From an uncultured Bacillaceae bacterium (lineage in GTDB: Bacteria; Bacillota; Bacilli; Bacillales; Caldibacillaceae): 18,546 bases of DNA. Of the stretch, positions 7,105 through 14,270 are shown piece after piece. The stretch is taken from NCBI GenBank assembly GCA_937951955.1, contig CALGAD010000077.1, positions 1 to 18,546 on the forward strand, in the 5' to 3' direction. How positions within the stretch are numbered: the first letter of the stretch is position 1; every line of letters starts with the position of its first letter. The notes under the pieces were generated by a model, which worked only from the letters and a program-made list of their open reading frames with translations, made no database searches and was not told the DNA's origin. A program made the translations under genes and the position numbers.

Positions 7105-8822
7105 TGTCGACAATTATTAAAGGAATTGCTGCCTCCAGCGGGATCGGCATAGCCAAGGCATACCGTCTCGTTGAACCTGATTTAACGGTTACGAAACAAG
7201 CAATTGAAAACCCTGAAGAAGAAGTTACACGTTTTCGCAATGTCATTGAAGATGTGAAATCTCAAGTGACAGCCATTCGGGAACATGTCGAAAAAACTTT
7301 AGGGGAAGACAAGTCAGCGATTTTTGACGCCCATTTAATGATTTTACAGGATCCGGAATTTTTAAGTCCTGTAGAAGAAAAAATTACGAATGAAAAAGTA
7401 AATGCTGAGTTTGCATTAAAAGAAACGGCTGAACAGTTTATTGCCATTTTCGAAGCAATGGATAATGAATATATGCGGGAAAGAGCCGCAGATATTAAAG
7501 ACGTATCGAAACGAATTACCGCAACTCTTCTCAATGTGGAATTACCGAATCCAGGTATGGTAACGGAAGAAGTCATTATTGTTGCAGAAGATTTAACCCC
7601 TTCCGATACCGCCCAATTAAATCGCGAATTTGTAATGGGATTCGTAACGGATATCGGCGGGCGTACGTCACACTCTGCAATCATGGCTCGTTCCATGGAA
7701 ATCCCCGCCGTACTCGGTACAAAAACTGCTACAACAGATATTCAAAATGGAGATTTGATTGTTTTAGACGGATTCACAGGTGAAGTGCATATCAATCCTA
7801 CTGAGGAATTGTTAGCTTCTTATCGCGAAAAGAAAGAAGAATATGAAAAACAACGCCAGGAGTGGGCAAAGCTTGTTGATGAACCGTCGATTACACAGGA
7901 TGGTATACAAGTTGAGCTCGTGGCGAATATCGGAAATCCGGACGATGCCGAAGGTGCAATGAAATACGGAGCGGAAGGTATCGGCCTGTTCCGGACTGAA
8001 TTTCTTTATATGGATCGGGACGAGTTGCCGAGTGAAGAGATTCAATTCGAGGCATATAAAACAGTCCTTGAAAAAATGGAAAACAAACCTGTCGTTATCC
8101 GGACCCTTGATATCGGTGGCGACAAAAAATTACCATACTTGCCATTACCCGAAGAAATGAACCCGTTCCTCGGAGTCCGGGCTGTTCGTCTATGTCTGGA
8201 AAGAACAGATCTTTTCCGCACCCAATTACGAGCCCTTCTTCGTGCCAGTGTATACGGCAACTTGAAAATTATGTTCCCGATGATCGCTACACTCGATGAA
8301 TTCCGTCAAGCAAAACAAATTCTCCTTGAAGAAAAAGAGAAGTTAGTACAGGAAGGAATTCCTGTTTCGGATTCCATTGAAGTAGGTATTATGGTCGAAA
8401 TTCCTGCGACGGCTGTACTTGCCGATCAATTCGCTAAAGAAGTTGATTTCTTCAGCATCGGTACCAATGACTTGATCCAGTATACAATGGCTGCCGATCG
8501 CATGAACGAACGGGTTTCCTATTTATATCAACCGTATAACCCGGCCATTTTACGCTTGATCAAAAATGTTATCGATGCTTCACATAAAGAAGGAAAGTGG
8601 ACCGGTATGTGCGGAGAAATGGCTGGCGATGAAACAGCTATCCCGCTCTTACTCGGATTGGGTCTGGACGAGTTTTCCATGAGTGCTTCATCCATTCTTA
8701 AAGCACGTTCCTTAATTCGGAGTTTATCGAAGAAAGACATGGAACAATTGGCTGAAAAAGCACTCACCATGTCAACGGCTGAGGAAGTTGTTGAACTCGT
8801 TCGTTCCATTGAAACAGAGTAA
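7104..8822 (+). CDS. ptsI: PTS Enzyme I (phosphoenolpyruvate-protein phosphotransferase)
   Basis: Cytoplasmic enzyme of 572 residues that autophosphorylates from PEP and transfers phosphate to HPr, the first step of PTS sugar uptake. N-terminal HPr-binding and phosphohistidine region: active histidine H190 in G-G-R-T-S-H190-S-A-I-M-A-R. C-terminal PEP-binding TIM barrel: G-L-F-R-T-E-F-L around 293, G-T-N-D-L-I-Q-Y around 455, and the conserved active-site cysteine C503 in G-M-C-G-E-M-A. Full length with all expected motifs. The start overlaps the ptsH stop by one base. A weak SD (GAAGGG) lies inside the end of ptsH, so coupling from ptsH probably drives initiation. The operon ends at the strong hairpin at 8831-8868. 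Confidence 0.98.
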   Translation: MSTIIKGIAASSGIGIAKAYRLVEPDLTVTKQAIENPEEEVTRFRNVIEDVKSQVTAIREHVEKTLGEDKSAIFDAHLMILQDPEFLSPVEEKITNEKVNAEFALKETAEQFIAIFEAMDNEYMRERAADIKDVSKRITATLLNVELPNPGMVTEEVIIVAEDLTPSDTAQLNREFVMGFVTDIGGRTSHSAIMARSMEIPAVLGTKTATTDIQNGDLIVLDGFTGEVHINPTEELLASYREKKEEYEKQRQEWAKLVDEPSITQDGIQVELVANIGNPDDAEGAMKYGAEGIGLFRTEFLYMDRDELPSEEIQFEAYKTVLEKMENKPVVIRTLDIGGDKKLPYLPLPEEMNPFLGVRAVRLCLERTDLFRTQLRALLRASVYGNLKIMFPMIATLDEFRQAKQILLEEKEKLVQEGIPVSDSIEVGIMVEIPATAVLADQFAKEVDFFSIGTNDLIQYTMAADRMNERVSYLYQPYNPAILRLIKNVIDASHKEGKWTGMCGEMAGDETAIPLLLGLGLDEFSMSASSILKARSLIRSLSKKDMEQLAEKALTMSTAEEVVELVRSIETE

Positions 8823-8830
8823 TAGCAAAT

Positions 8831-8868
8831 AAAAAATCACATGGCGATATTCGTCATGTGATTTTTTT
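8831..8868 (+). terminator. Rho-independent terminator of ptsHI
   Basis: Stem of 13 bp (8831-8843 with 8855-8867), extended by three more pairs including one G-U inside (16 in all), with a 5-base apical loop. The 3' arm runs into seven T. Confidence 0.92.
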
Positions 8869-8928
8869 GTGCAAATCTTTTGAATTGTACTATACTAGAA
8901 GGAAAATGAGAGAGGGAAGGTGTTGTGC

Positions 8929-9807
8929 ATGGGAACTGCTAAAAAAACTGTTGGTTTTATCGGATTGGGAATCATGGGGAAAAGCATGGCCGGTCATATT
9001 TTGAAAGCCGGTTATCCGTTAGTCGTCTTCAACCGTACGAAAGAAAAGGCGAATGAATTACTCGAACAGGGAGCAGAATGGGTGGATTCTCCCGCTGAAG
9101 TGGCGAGCAAGGCGGATATTGTCATGACCATGGTCGGTTTCCCTAATGATGTCGAGGACGTTTATTTGGGCGATAACGGGCTATTCAGCCGGGGTAGAGA
9201 GGGATCTTATTTCATCGATTTCACGACTTCCTCTCCCACACTGGCAAAAAAATTGTATGATGAAGGAAAGAAACGGGGCATTCATGTACTCGATGCACCG
9301 GTTTCCGGTGGAGATATCGGGGCGAAAAATGCGAAACTTTCCATCATGGTTGGCGGCGATCAAGAAGCTTTCGAGTCCGTATACCCACTTTTGGAATTAT
9401 TAGGAAATAATATCAATTATATGGGAACAGCTGGAGCCGGTCAGCATACGAAAATGGCGAATCAAATTGCCATTGCCACCAATATGATTGGTGTATGCGA
9501 AGCGTTAGTATATGCCAAAAAGGCGGGACTTGATGTCCAGAAAGTATTTGATACGATTTCCACCGGAGCAGCCGGAAGTTTCTCCTTATCATCATACGGA
9601 CCGCGTATCATTAAGGAAGACTATTCCCCAGGTTTTTTCATAAAGCATTTTATTAAGGATATGACAATCGCGCTCAATGAGGCTGAAAAAATGGGTATTG
9701 AGTTTCCAGGCCTGGCCCTTGCGAAAAATATGTATGAACAGTTAGCCAGGGAAGGGGAAGAAAATAGCGGTACACAGGCTTTAATTAAATACTGGAAAGA
9801 CTGGTAG
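8929..9807 (+). CDS. ykwC: Beta-hydroxyacid dehydrogenase family protein YkwC
   Basis: NAD(P)-dependent oxidoreductase of 292 residues of the 3-hydroxyisobutyrate/6-phosphogluconate dehydrogenase family. Rossmann motif G12-L-G14-I-M-G17; N35-R36-T37 after beta 2 suggests an NADP(H) preference. Substrate-binding signature D-A-P-V-S-G-G (122-128). Catalytic lysine K175 in G-A-G-Q-H-T-K175-M-A-N-Q. The exact substrate (3-hydroxyisobutyrate, tartronate semialdehyde, gamma-hydroxybutyrate or another) cannot be read from the sequence. ATG 8929 is preferred over GTG 8920 because GGGAAGG (8914-8920) then sits 8 bases upstream. Next to ptsI, matching B. subtilis order apart from genes absent here. TATACT at 8891-8896 is a plausible -10 with a poor -35. 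Terminators on both sides make it a single-gene unit. Confidence 0.9.
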   Translation: MGTAKKTVGFIGLGIMGKSMAGHILKAGYPLVVFNRTKEKANELLEQGAEWVDSPAEVASKADIVMTMVGFPNDVEDVYLGDNGLFSRGREGSYFIDFTTSSPTLAKKLYDEGKKRGIHVLDAPVSGGDIGAKNAKLSIMVGGDQEAFESVYPLLELLGNNINYMGTAGAGQHTKMANQIAIATNMIGVCEALVYAKKAGLDVQKVFDTISTGAAGSFSLSSYGPRIIKEDYSPGFFIKHFIKDMTIALNEAEKMGIEFPGLALAKNMYEQLAREGEENSGTQALIKYWKDW

Positions 9808-9821
9808 CATATGAGGTTAAC

Positions 9822-9858
9822 AGGCGAAAAGGGGATTTCCCTATTCGTCTATTTTTTT
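9822..9858 (+). terminator. Rho-independent terminator after ykwC
   Basis: AGGCGAA (9822-9828) pairs with TTCGTCT (9844-9850, one G-U). After an A/A mismatch, AGGG (9830-9833) pairs with CCCT (9839-9842). Seven T follow from 9852. Confidence 0.8.
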
Positions 9859-9906
9859 ATAAAAACTCTTTTTCTATCAATACGGGTTTCAGAATAGGAT
9901 AACCGG

Positions 9907-9935
9907 TTTTCACAAAAATGTTTTCGTGATAAAGT
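9907..9935 (+). promoter_or_regulatory. Possible SigA promoter of the cheW-type gene
   Basis: TTTTCA (9907-9912), a 17-base spacer, and TAAAGT (9930-9935) preceded by TGA (extended -10). Each hexamer matches consensus at 4 of 6 bases. No SigD motif (TAAA, about 15 bases, GCCGATAT) was found, although B. subtilis chemotaxis genes often use SigD. Confidence 0.4.
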
Positions 9936-9973
9936 AAAGATAGTGATCATTTTCATAAAGTGAGGAAGGATTT

Positions 9974-10420
9974 ATGTCAGGTAAAGTCGTTGTGAAAAAA
10001 GAAACGCAGCAAGTTATCGAATGTAAAATTGGCGAAGAAACATTTGCTGTCCCCATTTCTCTAATTAATGAAATTATCCAGCCTCAGCAAGTAACTCCGA
10101 TTCCGAAGGCTCATCCTGCCATCAAGGGTCTCACGCAAATTCGCGGTGAGGTTTTTCCGGTTGTCGATTTGGCAACGGTGTTAGCGAAGGACCGGATAGG
10201 GGATACGAGTGAAGATCGATTTATCGTCGTGACGATTGATGAGGAAGCGATAGTTTTTGTTGTACATGGCGTTGTTGGTATTCATAATGTAGACACAATT
10301 GAGGAACCTTCGGACATGTATCGCAACCATTCGTATGTTACCGGTGTTATTCAAAAGAACGAGCAAATTTTACTCGTGCTCGATTTTGCCAAAATTTTAT
10401 CTGATATTCGTCAAGATTAA
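9974..10420 (+). CDS. CheW-domain chemotaxis coupling protein
   Basis: Cytoplasmic protein of 148 residues made of one CheW domain (about 12-147). The family hallmark R57-G-E-V-F-P-V-V-D-L is complete, as are E33-I-I-Q-P and the G-V-V-G-I-H segment. CheW proteins link chemoreceptors to the CheA kinase. The gene lies between ykwC and ykyB, where B. subtilis has cheV, which encodes a CheW domain fused to a C-terminal receiver. Here the reading frame stops after the CheW domain and a terminator begins seven bases later, so no receiver is present. It is therefore either a true CheW or a CheV that lost its receiver; I leave the symbol blank. SD GAGGAAGG lies about 5 bases upstream of the ATG. Transcribed alone; whether the organism has flagella cannot be told here. 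Confidence 0.88.
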   Translation: MSGKVVVKKETQQVIECKIGEETFAVPISLINEIIQPQQVTPIPKAHPAIKGLTQIRGEVFPVVDLATVLAKDRIGDTSEDRFIVVTIDEEAIVFVVHGVVGIHNVDTIEEPSDMYRNHSYVTGVIQKNEQILLVLDFAKILSDIRQD

Positions 10421-10488
10421 AAAAAACAATCACTTAATACTATGGCGACACTTGCCATAAAATTAAGTGATTGGTTTTCACTTTTTTC
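10419..10488. terminator. Bidirectional terminator with nested hairpin
   Basis: A perfect 12-bp outer stem (10427-10438 with 10462-10473) encloses a second 6-bp stem TATGGC/GCCATA (10441-10446 with 10454-10459), loop of 7. The minus strand continues into eight T, a strong terminator for ykuE-ykyB. The plus strand has GTTTTCACTTTTTT for the cheW-type gene. The remaining bases to 10614 are AT-rich with no feature I can support. Confidence 0.88.
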
Positions 10489-10614
10489 ATCAAATATCGC
10501 GAAACAAAAAAAGTTAATAAAAATCATACCTAGATAAATAGGATATTGAAAAATAAAACGTTTCCATGTTTATGTAAAAAACCAATTCCTTTGTGATGAT
10601 TTGCCAATAAAGAG

Positions 10615-11076
10615 CTATTCACCCAATCGTTTGAATACGGGTTTCATATAGCGGGGTTTTTTCCGGAAGTGATTTTTCCGCAAGTCATCTTTCGGTCTGA
10701 TCCCGGTATAAGATTGCAGTAATTTTTTGGCTTCCTTCAAGGAAAGGACGACTCTAGGATTGCGGATGGAATCATCTAATTTGCCGAGATTTTTTAACGA
10801 TTTAATGTCTTCTTTTGTCGGCGGAATGTGAAAATAAAATTCTCCGCAAGATACTAATACATCGAGTTGCTGCTTGCTGAATTTTGGATTACGGGAATAA
10901 TGTAAACCGATTTTTTTCGCTTTACCTTCCGCAAGCATTTTTTTAATCGTGGCATGTTTTAAACTGTATAAATATTTCGGATCCGGTGCAGTTTTTGCAT
11001 GCCGGTTGACGATGAACAGGGCTTTTGCCAGCTTCTCTGTTGAATAATGCACAGATTGGTGATTTGCAGAAACCAT
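10615..11076 (-). CDS. ykyB: YkyB family protein
   Basis: Protein of 153 residues, recognisable as the Bacillus-type YkyB family (B. subtilis YkyB is about 154). It is very basic, with a K/R-rich C-terminal tail (R-K-N-H-F-R-K-K-P-R-Y), no signal peptide and no membrane segment. The basic character suggests nucleic-acid or acidic-partner binding, but no function is established to my knowledge. The start has AAAGGAGG about 7 bases upstream. The SD overlaps the end of ykuE and only 12 bases separate the two genes, so ykuE-ykyB form an operon read from the promoter near 12046-12073 and ended by the hairpin at 10419-10488. In B. subtilis other genes lie between these two, so the close pairing is a compaction here. 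Confidence 0.85.
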   Translation of the reverse strand: MVSANHQSVHYSTEKLAKALFIVNRHAKTAPDPKYLYSLKHATIKKMLAEGKAKKIGLHYSRNPKFSKQQLDVLVSCGEFYFHIPPTKEDIKSLKNLGKLDDSIRNPRVVLSLKEAKKLLQSYTGIRPKDDLRKNHFRKKPRYMKPVFKRLGE

Positions 11077-11088
11077 CAGGCTCCTCCT

Positions 11089-11961
11089 TTATTTTCTTTC
11101 GTGCTGTAATGTAAAAACCGTTATTTCTGGTCTGGAAAATAGTCGGTACGGTAATCGCGTTGTACCCAATCCGCGATTCACGTATAAAAGCAAATCATTG
11201 TCCAGGGTATAAAGTCCATCTGTATATTTTTTTCCCATGGGCGGTGTGATTAAAGGGCCGATGAACGGAAGTTGAACTTGTCCACCATGGGTGTGCCCGC
11301 TTAATTGCAAGTGAACCGGATAATTGCTGGTAAAATCGGCGGTATCGGGAGCATGCGAGATGAGAATATTAAACGTTTCGCTCGTAAGGTTTCCCAATGC
11401 CTTCTTCACATCAGGTTGTCCGAGCAACCAATCATCTAACCCCGACAGGGTGATCCAATCCTTATCCTGATTATAAATCGGGATGGAATCGTTAATTAAT
11501 AAAGTGAAACCACTGGCTTCCATAATTTGCAAATATTTCTCAGAACCGTATCCGCCGTGATCATGATTGCCATAAACAGCAAATTTCCCGTAAGGCGCAT
11601 TTAATTTATTTAACAAAATGATTGTATCCTCTATTTCCATAAAAGTTAAGAGATTATCGATTAAATCTCCGGAAAAGATAATCATATCCGGATCTTCATC
11701 TTGAATGAAACGGATGACTTTTTCTAAATGGTGAGAATGAAAATGGAAACCAAGATGGGTATCGCTGAACTGGATAATTTTAAAACCGTTAAATGACGGC
11801 GGAATCATCGCATGGGTGATGGAGATACGGGTAATCTCAATCCAGCGCGGCTCGATATTTTGTATATAAAATCTTCCGGAAAACAGTGCGGCAATTGCAC
11901 CGATACTCCATTGCATCGCTTTTTTTATAAATGTCCTGCGGGAAATCTTTTTATCGTCCAT
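11089..11961 (-). CDS. ykuE: Tat-exported metallophosphoesterase YkuE
   Basis: Calcineurin-like metallophosphoesterase of 290 residues. The N-terminus has a twin-arginine signal, S7-R8-R9-T-F-I-K-K, followed by a hydrophobic stretch (about 17-28). B. subtilis YkuE is an established TatAy-TatCy substrate that becomes wall-bound. Metal-binding motifs are all present: D67-x-H69, G98-D99, G131-N-H-D-H135, H203 and G222-H-T-H225-G-G, expected to hold two metal ions. It probably hydrolyses phosphoesters at the cell surface; the natural substrate is unknown. The start is the ATG at 11959-11961 with GGGAG six bases upstream. Upstream in-frame ATGs at 11982 and 12039 lack an SD and would bury the twin-arginine motif. 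First gene of an operon with ykyB. Confidence 0.92.
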   Translation of the reverse strand: MDDKKISRRTFIKKAMQWSIGAIAALFSGRFYIQNIEPRWIEITRISITHAMIPPSFNGFKIIQFSDTHLGFHFHSHHLEKVIRFIQDEDPDMIIFSGDLIDNLLTFMEIEDTIILLNKLNAPYGKFAVYGNHDHGGYGSEKYLQIMEASGFTLLINDSIPIYNQDKDWITLSGLDDWLLGQPDVKKALGNLTSETFNILISHAPDTADFTSNYPVHLQLSGHTHGGQVQLPFIGPLITPPMGKKYTDGLYTLDNDLLLYVNRGLGTTRLPYRLFSRPEITVFTLQHERK

Positions 11962-12018
11962 AGGTCGCTCCCGGTCATCCATTTTCTTTATAATATCATA
12001 ACAGATATTCTTACGACC

Positions 12019-12032
12019 TGTATATATATACA
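12019..12032. repeat. Perfect 14-base palindrome in the divergent region
   Basis: TGTATATATATACA is a perfect inverted repeat in the ykuE leader, between the ykuE promoter and its coding start, and about 130 bases upstream of the deacetylase lipoprotein gene. It could be an operator for a dimeric repressor, or simply alternating TA sequence. Confidence 0.4.
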
Positions 12033-12045
12033 CGGGCATTCATTT

Positions 12046-12073
12046 ATGATATGCCAAGTTTCTATTTTTACAA
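12046..12073 (-). promoter_or_regulatory. ykuE-ykyB SigA promoter
   Basis: On the minus strand TTGTAA (12068-12073), a 16-base spacer and TATCAT (12046-12051). The start is expected near 12039, giving a leader of about 80 bases. An extended -10 (TGATATTAT, complement of 11990-11998) closer to the gene is an alternative. Confidence 0.5.
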
Positions 12074-12165
12074 GACCGAAAAACTTTTTTGTGCGCATAT
12101 GAAACAAAATCGAATCATAAACCGACTATACCGGTGAATGGAATGTCAACAAAGGCGGTTATACC

Positions 12166-13437
12166 ATGCTAAGAATAATTATCGTCACAATTATACTTTT
12201 TTTGACTGCCTGTTCCCATCAAGCAGCCGTGCCTGTTGAAGAAATGAAAGAACGGGATATTCATGTAGAGGAAAAACAGTTCTATTCGCTTTCCCTTTAC
12301 CTGGAACAAATCAAACAAGCTGCGGAGGAAGGAACGGTACCTGGAAGCACATTTAACGCGATAAACAATACGATGGATGATGTGATCTACAAATGGGGGA
12401 ACCCGGACAGAGTGGATCAGGCTGGCTATGGTTATTATGCAACATTTCAGGAGAGACAAATCGTTTTCGGTTACACCCAAGCGAGGGAAATTTTTGATGT
12501 GCGCCTGGTAGCAGATCGACTTTCAGAAGTGAATATCCCGATGGTAATTCAGTTCTTTGGCGAGCCTGCCGAAATACGAAAACTGCCCGATGAAGAAATT
12601 TATGTTTATCCTGTAACAGAAACGATTCAATTAAAGTGGATCGCCTCCCGGTCGACCGGGAAAATCCGGCACATTTCCGTCTTTAACAAGATGAAAGCGG
12701 AGCATGACGTAGGAAAGGCGAACGATTATGTTCTCGATATTCGCGGGACTTCCGATCAATTATCTCATCAGGCCTGGGAACGGATGAAAATGTGGCGCAA
12801 GCACATTGTCCAGTTTGCAAGAGAGCAGGAAAATGTCTATATTCATGGTCCGAATAAAAAGAAGGTAGCACTAACTTTCGATGATGGACCGGATCATGAA
12901 GTAACGCCAGCGATCATTGATATTTTAAATCGCTATAACGTCAAGGGAACGTTCTTTTTTGTCGGAGCGAAAATAGGTGAAGCACCAGATGTGGTCCGCG
13001 CTGCTTATGAAAACGGTCATCTCGTCCTGAGCCATACGCACAATCACTTTGAGCTGACGAAACTGGATGATAATGAAATCGAGAAAGAAATTGAATTAGC
13101 ACGAGATGCTATTGATGAAGTGATCGGCAAAAAACCGATTTTGCTGCGAACTCCGTATGGAGACACGGATGAAACAGTAGCAGCGATTGCAGCAAAAAGC
13201 GGCCAGTCCATTATTTTATGGTCGATCGATACGCTCGATTGGTCGGGGATTTCAGCGGAACATATTAGCCGAAATGTCCTTGAAAATGTGAGAAATGGTG
13301 ATATTATTTTAATGCATTCCAGTAAAGACCAGGCGGTGACTGTTGCGGCATTGCCGATTATTATTGAAGGCCTAAAAGAGCGAGGCTTTACAATCGTCGA
13401 TGTGGCGACAATGTTAAATTTACCCGCCTATGAGTAA
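12166..13437 (+). CDS. Lipoprotein with DUF4309-like and NodB polysaccharide deacetylase domains
   Basis: Exported lipoprotein of 423 residues. The lipoprotein signal has lipobox L13-T-A-C16, so it should be anchored to the outer face of the membrane. Residues about 40-180 resemble DUF4309 (the YjgB type): D-D-V-I-Y-K-W-G-N-P-D-R (71-82), Y-A-T-F, V-F-G-Y and I-F-D-V-R. Residues about 232-420 are a NodB homology domain: T-F-D239-D240-G-P, S-H290-T-H-N-H294 (metal ligands), R328-T-P-Y-G, D-T-L-D-W-S (355-360) and I-L-M-H384-S. All catalytic and metal-binding positions are present, so an active N- or O-deacetylase on peptidoglycan or another wall polymer is likely. SD AAAGGCGG lies 7 bases upstream of the ATG. 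Divergent from ykuE. I do not recognise a B. subtilis gene of this exact architecture. Confidence 0.9.
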   Translation: MLRIIIVTIILFLTACSHQAAVPVEEMKERDIHVEEKQFYSLSLYLEQIKQAAEEGTVPGSTFNAINNTMDDVIYKWGNPDRVDQAGYGYYATFQERQIVFGYTQAREIFDVRLVADRLSEVNIPMVIQFFGEPAEIRKLPDEEIYVYPVTETIQLKWIASRSTGKIRHISVFNKMKAEHDVGKANDYVLDIRGTSDQLSHQAWERMKMWRKHIVQFAREQENVYIHGPNKKKVALTFDDGPDHEVTPAIIDILNRYNVKGTFFFVGAKIGEAPDVVRAAYENGHLVLSHTHNHFELTKLDDNEIEKEIELARDAIDEVIGKKPILLRTPYGDTDETVAAIAAKSGQSIILWSIDTLDWSGISAEHISRNVLENVRNGDIILMHSSKDQAVTVAALPIIIEGLKERGFTIVDVATMLNLPAYE

Positions 13438-13483
13438 AATCGCAATAGGGTGGCAAAATCCATCTGCCGTTTCACTCATTTTA
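13430..13483 (+). terminator. Weak possible terminator after the deacetylase lipoprotein gene
   Basis: ATGAGT (13430-13435) pairs with ACTCAT (13474-13479), with AAA/TTT inside it after a mismatch and GGCA/TGCC nearer the tip. TTTTATT follows. The large internal loop makes this uncertain. Confidence 0.35.
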
Positions 13484-13589
13484 TTGAAAATGAAAGGAAT
13501 TTATTCGCTCTTTTCATAATATAATATCGGGGATGCAATCCAGCCGGAAACTTGATAACCTTCAATATTTAATAAGTGTATGTAAATCC

Positions 13590-13618
13590 TTTACGAAAAA
13601 ATTGACTTATATTATCAT
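13590..13618 (+). promoter_or_regulatory. SigA promoter of the 66-residue gene
   Basis: TTTACG (13590-13595), a 17-base spacer and TATCAT (13613-13618; 5 of 6). Start expected near 13625, about 42 bases before the coding start. The rest of 13484-13589 shows only AT-rich sequence. Confidence 0.5.
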
Positions 13619-13666
13619 AGAACATGGACGTTCAAGAAATGATTGCACAGAAATGGATGGATTTAC

Positions 13667-13867
13667 ATGCATAAAATGGAAAAGTTCGTGATACCAACAA
13701 GCTCAGGGACGATGAAAATTTATATTTACGGTTTCGCCAACGGTGGTGCAGGAAAAGTATATGCCACCCTGAATGATGTTGTAAGCTCCAGTAAAGGTTA
13801 TAATAAAAAGCGGACCATAATCAGAGCGGTGGAAAGACTGCATCAACAATATACGAGCCAGAGATGA
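13667..13867 (+). CDS. Small basic protein of unknown function
   Basis: I do not recognise this 66-residue protein. It has no signal peptide or membrane segment. The N-terminal half looks like beta strands with a glycine-rich turn (M-K-I-Y-I-Y-G-F-A-N-G-G-A-G-K, 16-30). The C-terminal part is a basic helix (K-R-T-I-I-R-A-V-E-R-L-H-Q-Q-Y). Support for its being a gene comes from a promoter upstream, a GC-rich terminator-like hairpin eight bases after the stop, and a sensible amino-acid composition. Three starts are possible: TTG 13643, ATG 13667 (chosen; GGATGG 6-7 bases upstream) and ATG 13676. The SD is not strong, so the start is uncertain. It lies in the ykuE-ykuL interval, where B. subtilis has several small genes, but it does not resemble AbbA or the others I can recall. 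Confidence 0.6.
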   Translation: MHKMEKFVIPTSSGTMKIYIYGFANGGAGKVYATLNDVVSSSKGYNKKRTIIRAVERLHQQYTSQR

Positions 13868-13874
13868 CAGGGGG

Positions 13875-13896
13875 CCGGCTACATTCCGGCTTTTTA
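13875..13896 (+). terminator. Short GC-rich terminator after the 66-residue gene
   Basis: GCCGG (13875-13879) pairs with CCGGC (13887-13891), 7-base loop, five T follow. The stem is short but all G-C. Confidence 0.6.
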
Positions 13897-14230
13897 CCTG
13901 TAATCGGTCATTATGTAACTACCCGCATGAAGCATTCACCCGACTAACCCCTTTTATTTATGGAAGCGTTTGCAATATTTGTCCCCTTTATGCAGCTGGA
14001 CATCAGGAGTACGGTTTTTGAAGAACTGAATTGTTATCGCGTAAAGAAGTTGCCTGATTTTTGTTCTGGTCAACAGTCCGGTTTGCGTAAAAGGAATCCT
14101 ACCTGACAATTCCACAGAATAGCTAAAATCCCGAAAAACTTTTAATTACGGTTGATGCTTTTACAAGATTGGAAGGTTATGAACATACCTCGTTTCAAAA
14201 TGAAGGAAAGTTGAACGGATTGATTTATGG
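13897..14230. other. Unexplained intergenic stretch before darB
   Basis: About 334 bases with no gene I can support. On plus, a 48-codon ATG frame (13960-14106) has no SD. On minus, a stop-free frame of 63 codons runs from about 14146 to the stop near 13956, with protein-like composition but no clear start. TCAGG at 14003-14007 can pair with CCTGA at 14053-14057 or with CCTGA at 14102-14106, so two exclusive folds are possible. ACCTGTAAT near 13897 and the complement of AATTACGGT at 14144-14152 form a faint terminal inverted repeat. It could be a decayed gene, a small dispersed element, or plain spacer. Confidence 0.4.
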
Positions 14231-14236
14231 TAAAAT
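14229..14236 (+). promoter_or_regulatory. Possible extended -10 promoter of darB
   Basis: TGGTAAAAT: TAAAAT (14231-14236) preceded by TGG, about 35 bases before the ATG. The only -35-like hexamer (TTGAAC, 14211-14216) is too close (14 bases), so the promoter would rely on the extended -10. Confidence 0.4.
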
Positions 14237-14270
14237 AAAACAGTAGAGAAAAGAATTGGGGAGACAGTGT

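Noticed and set aside
13960..14106. Plus-strand ATG frame of 48 codons in the block before darB.
   Set aside because: No Shine-Dalgarno, no promoter of its own, protein not recognisable; kept only as part of the intergenic finding.
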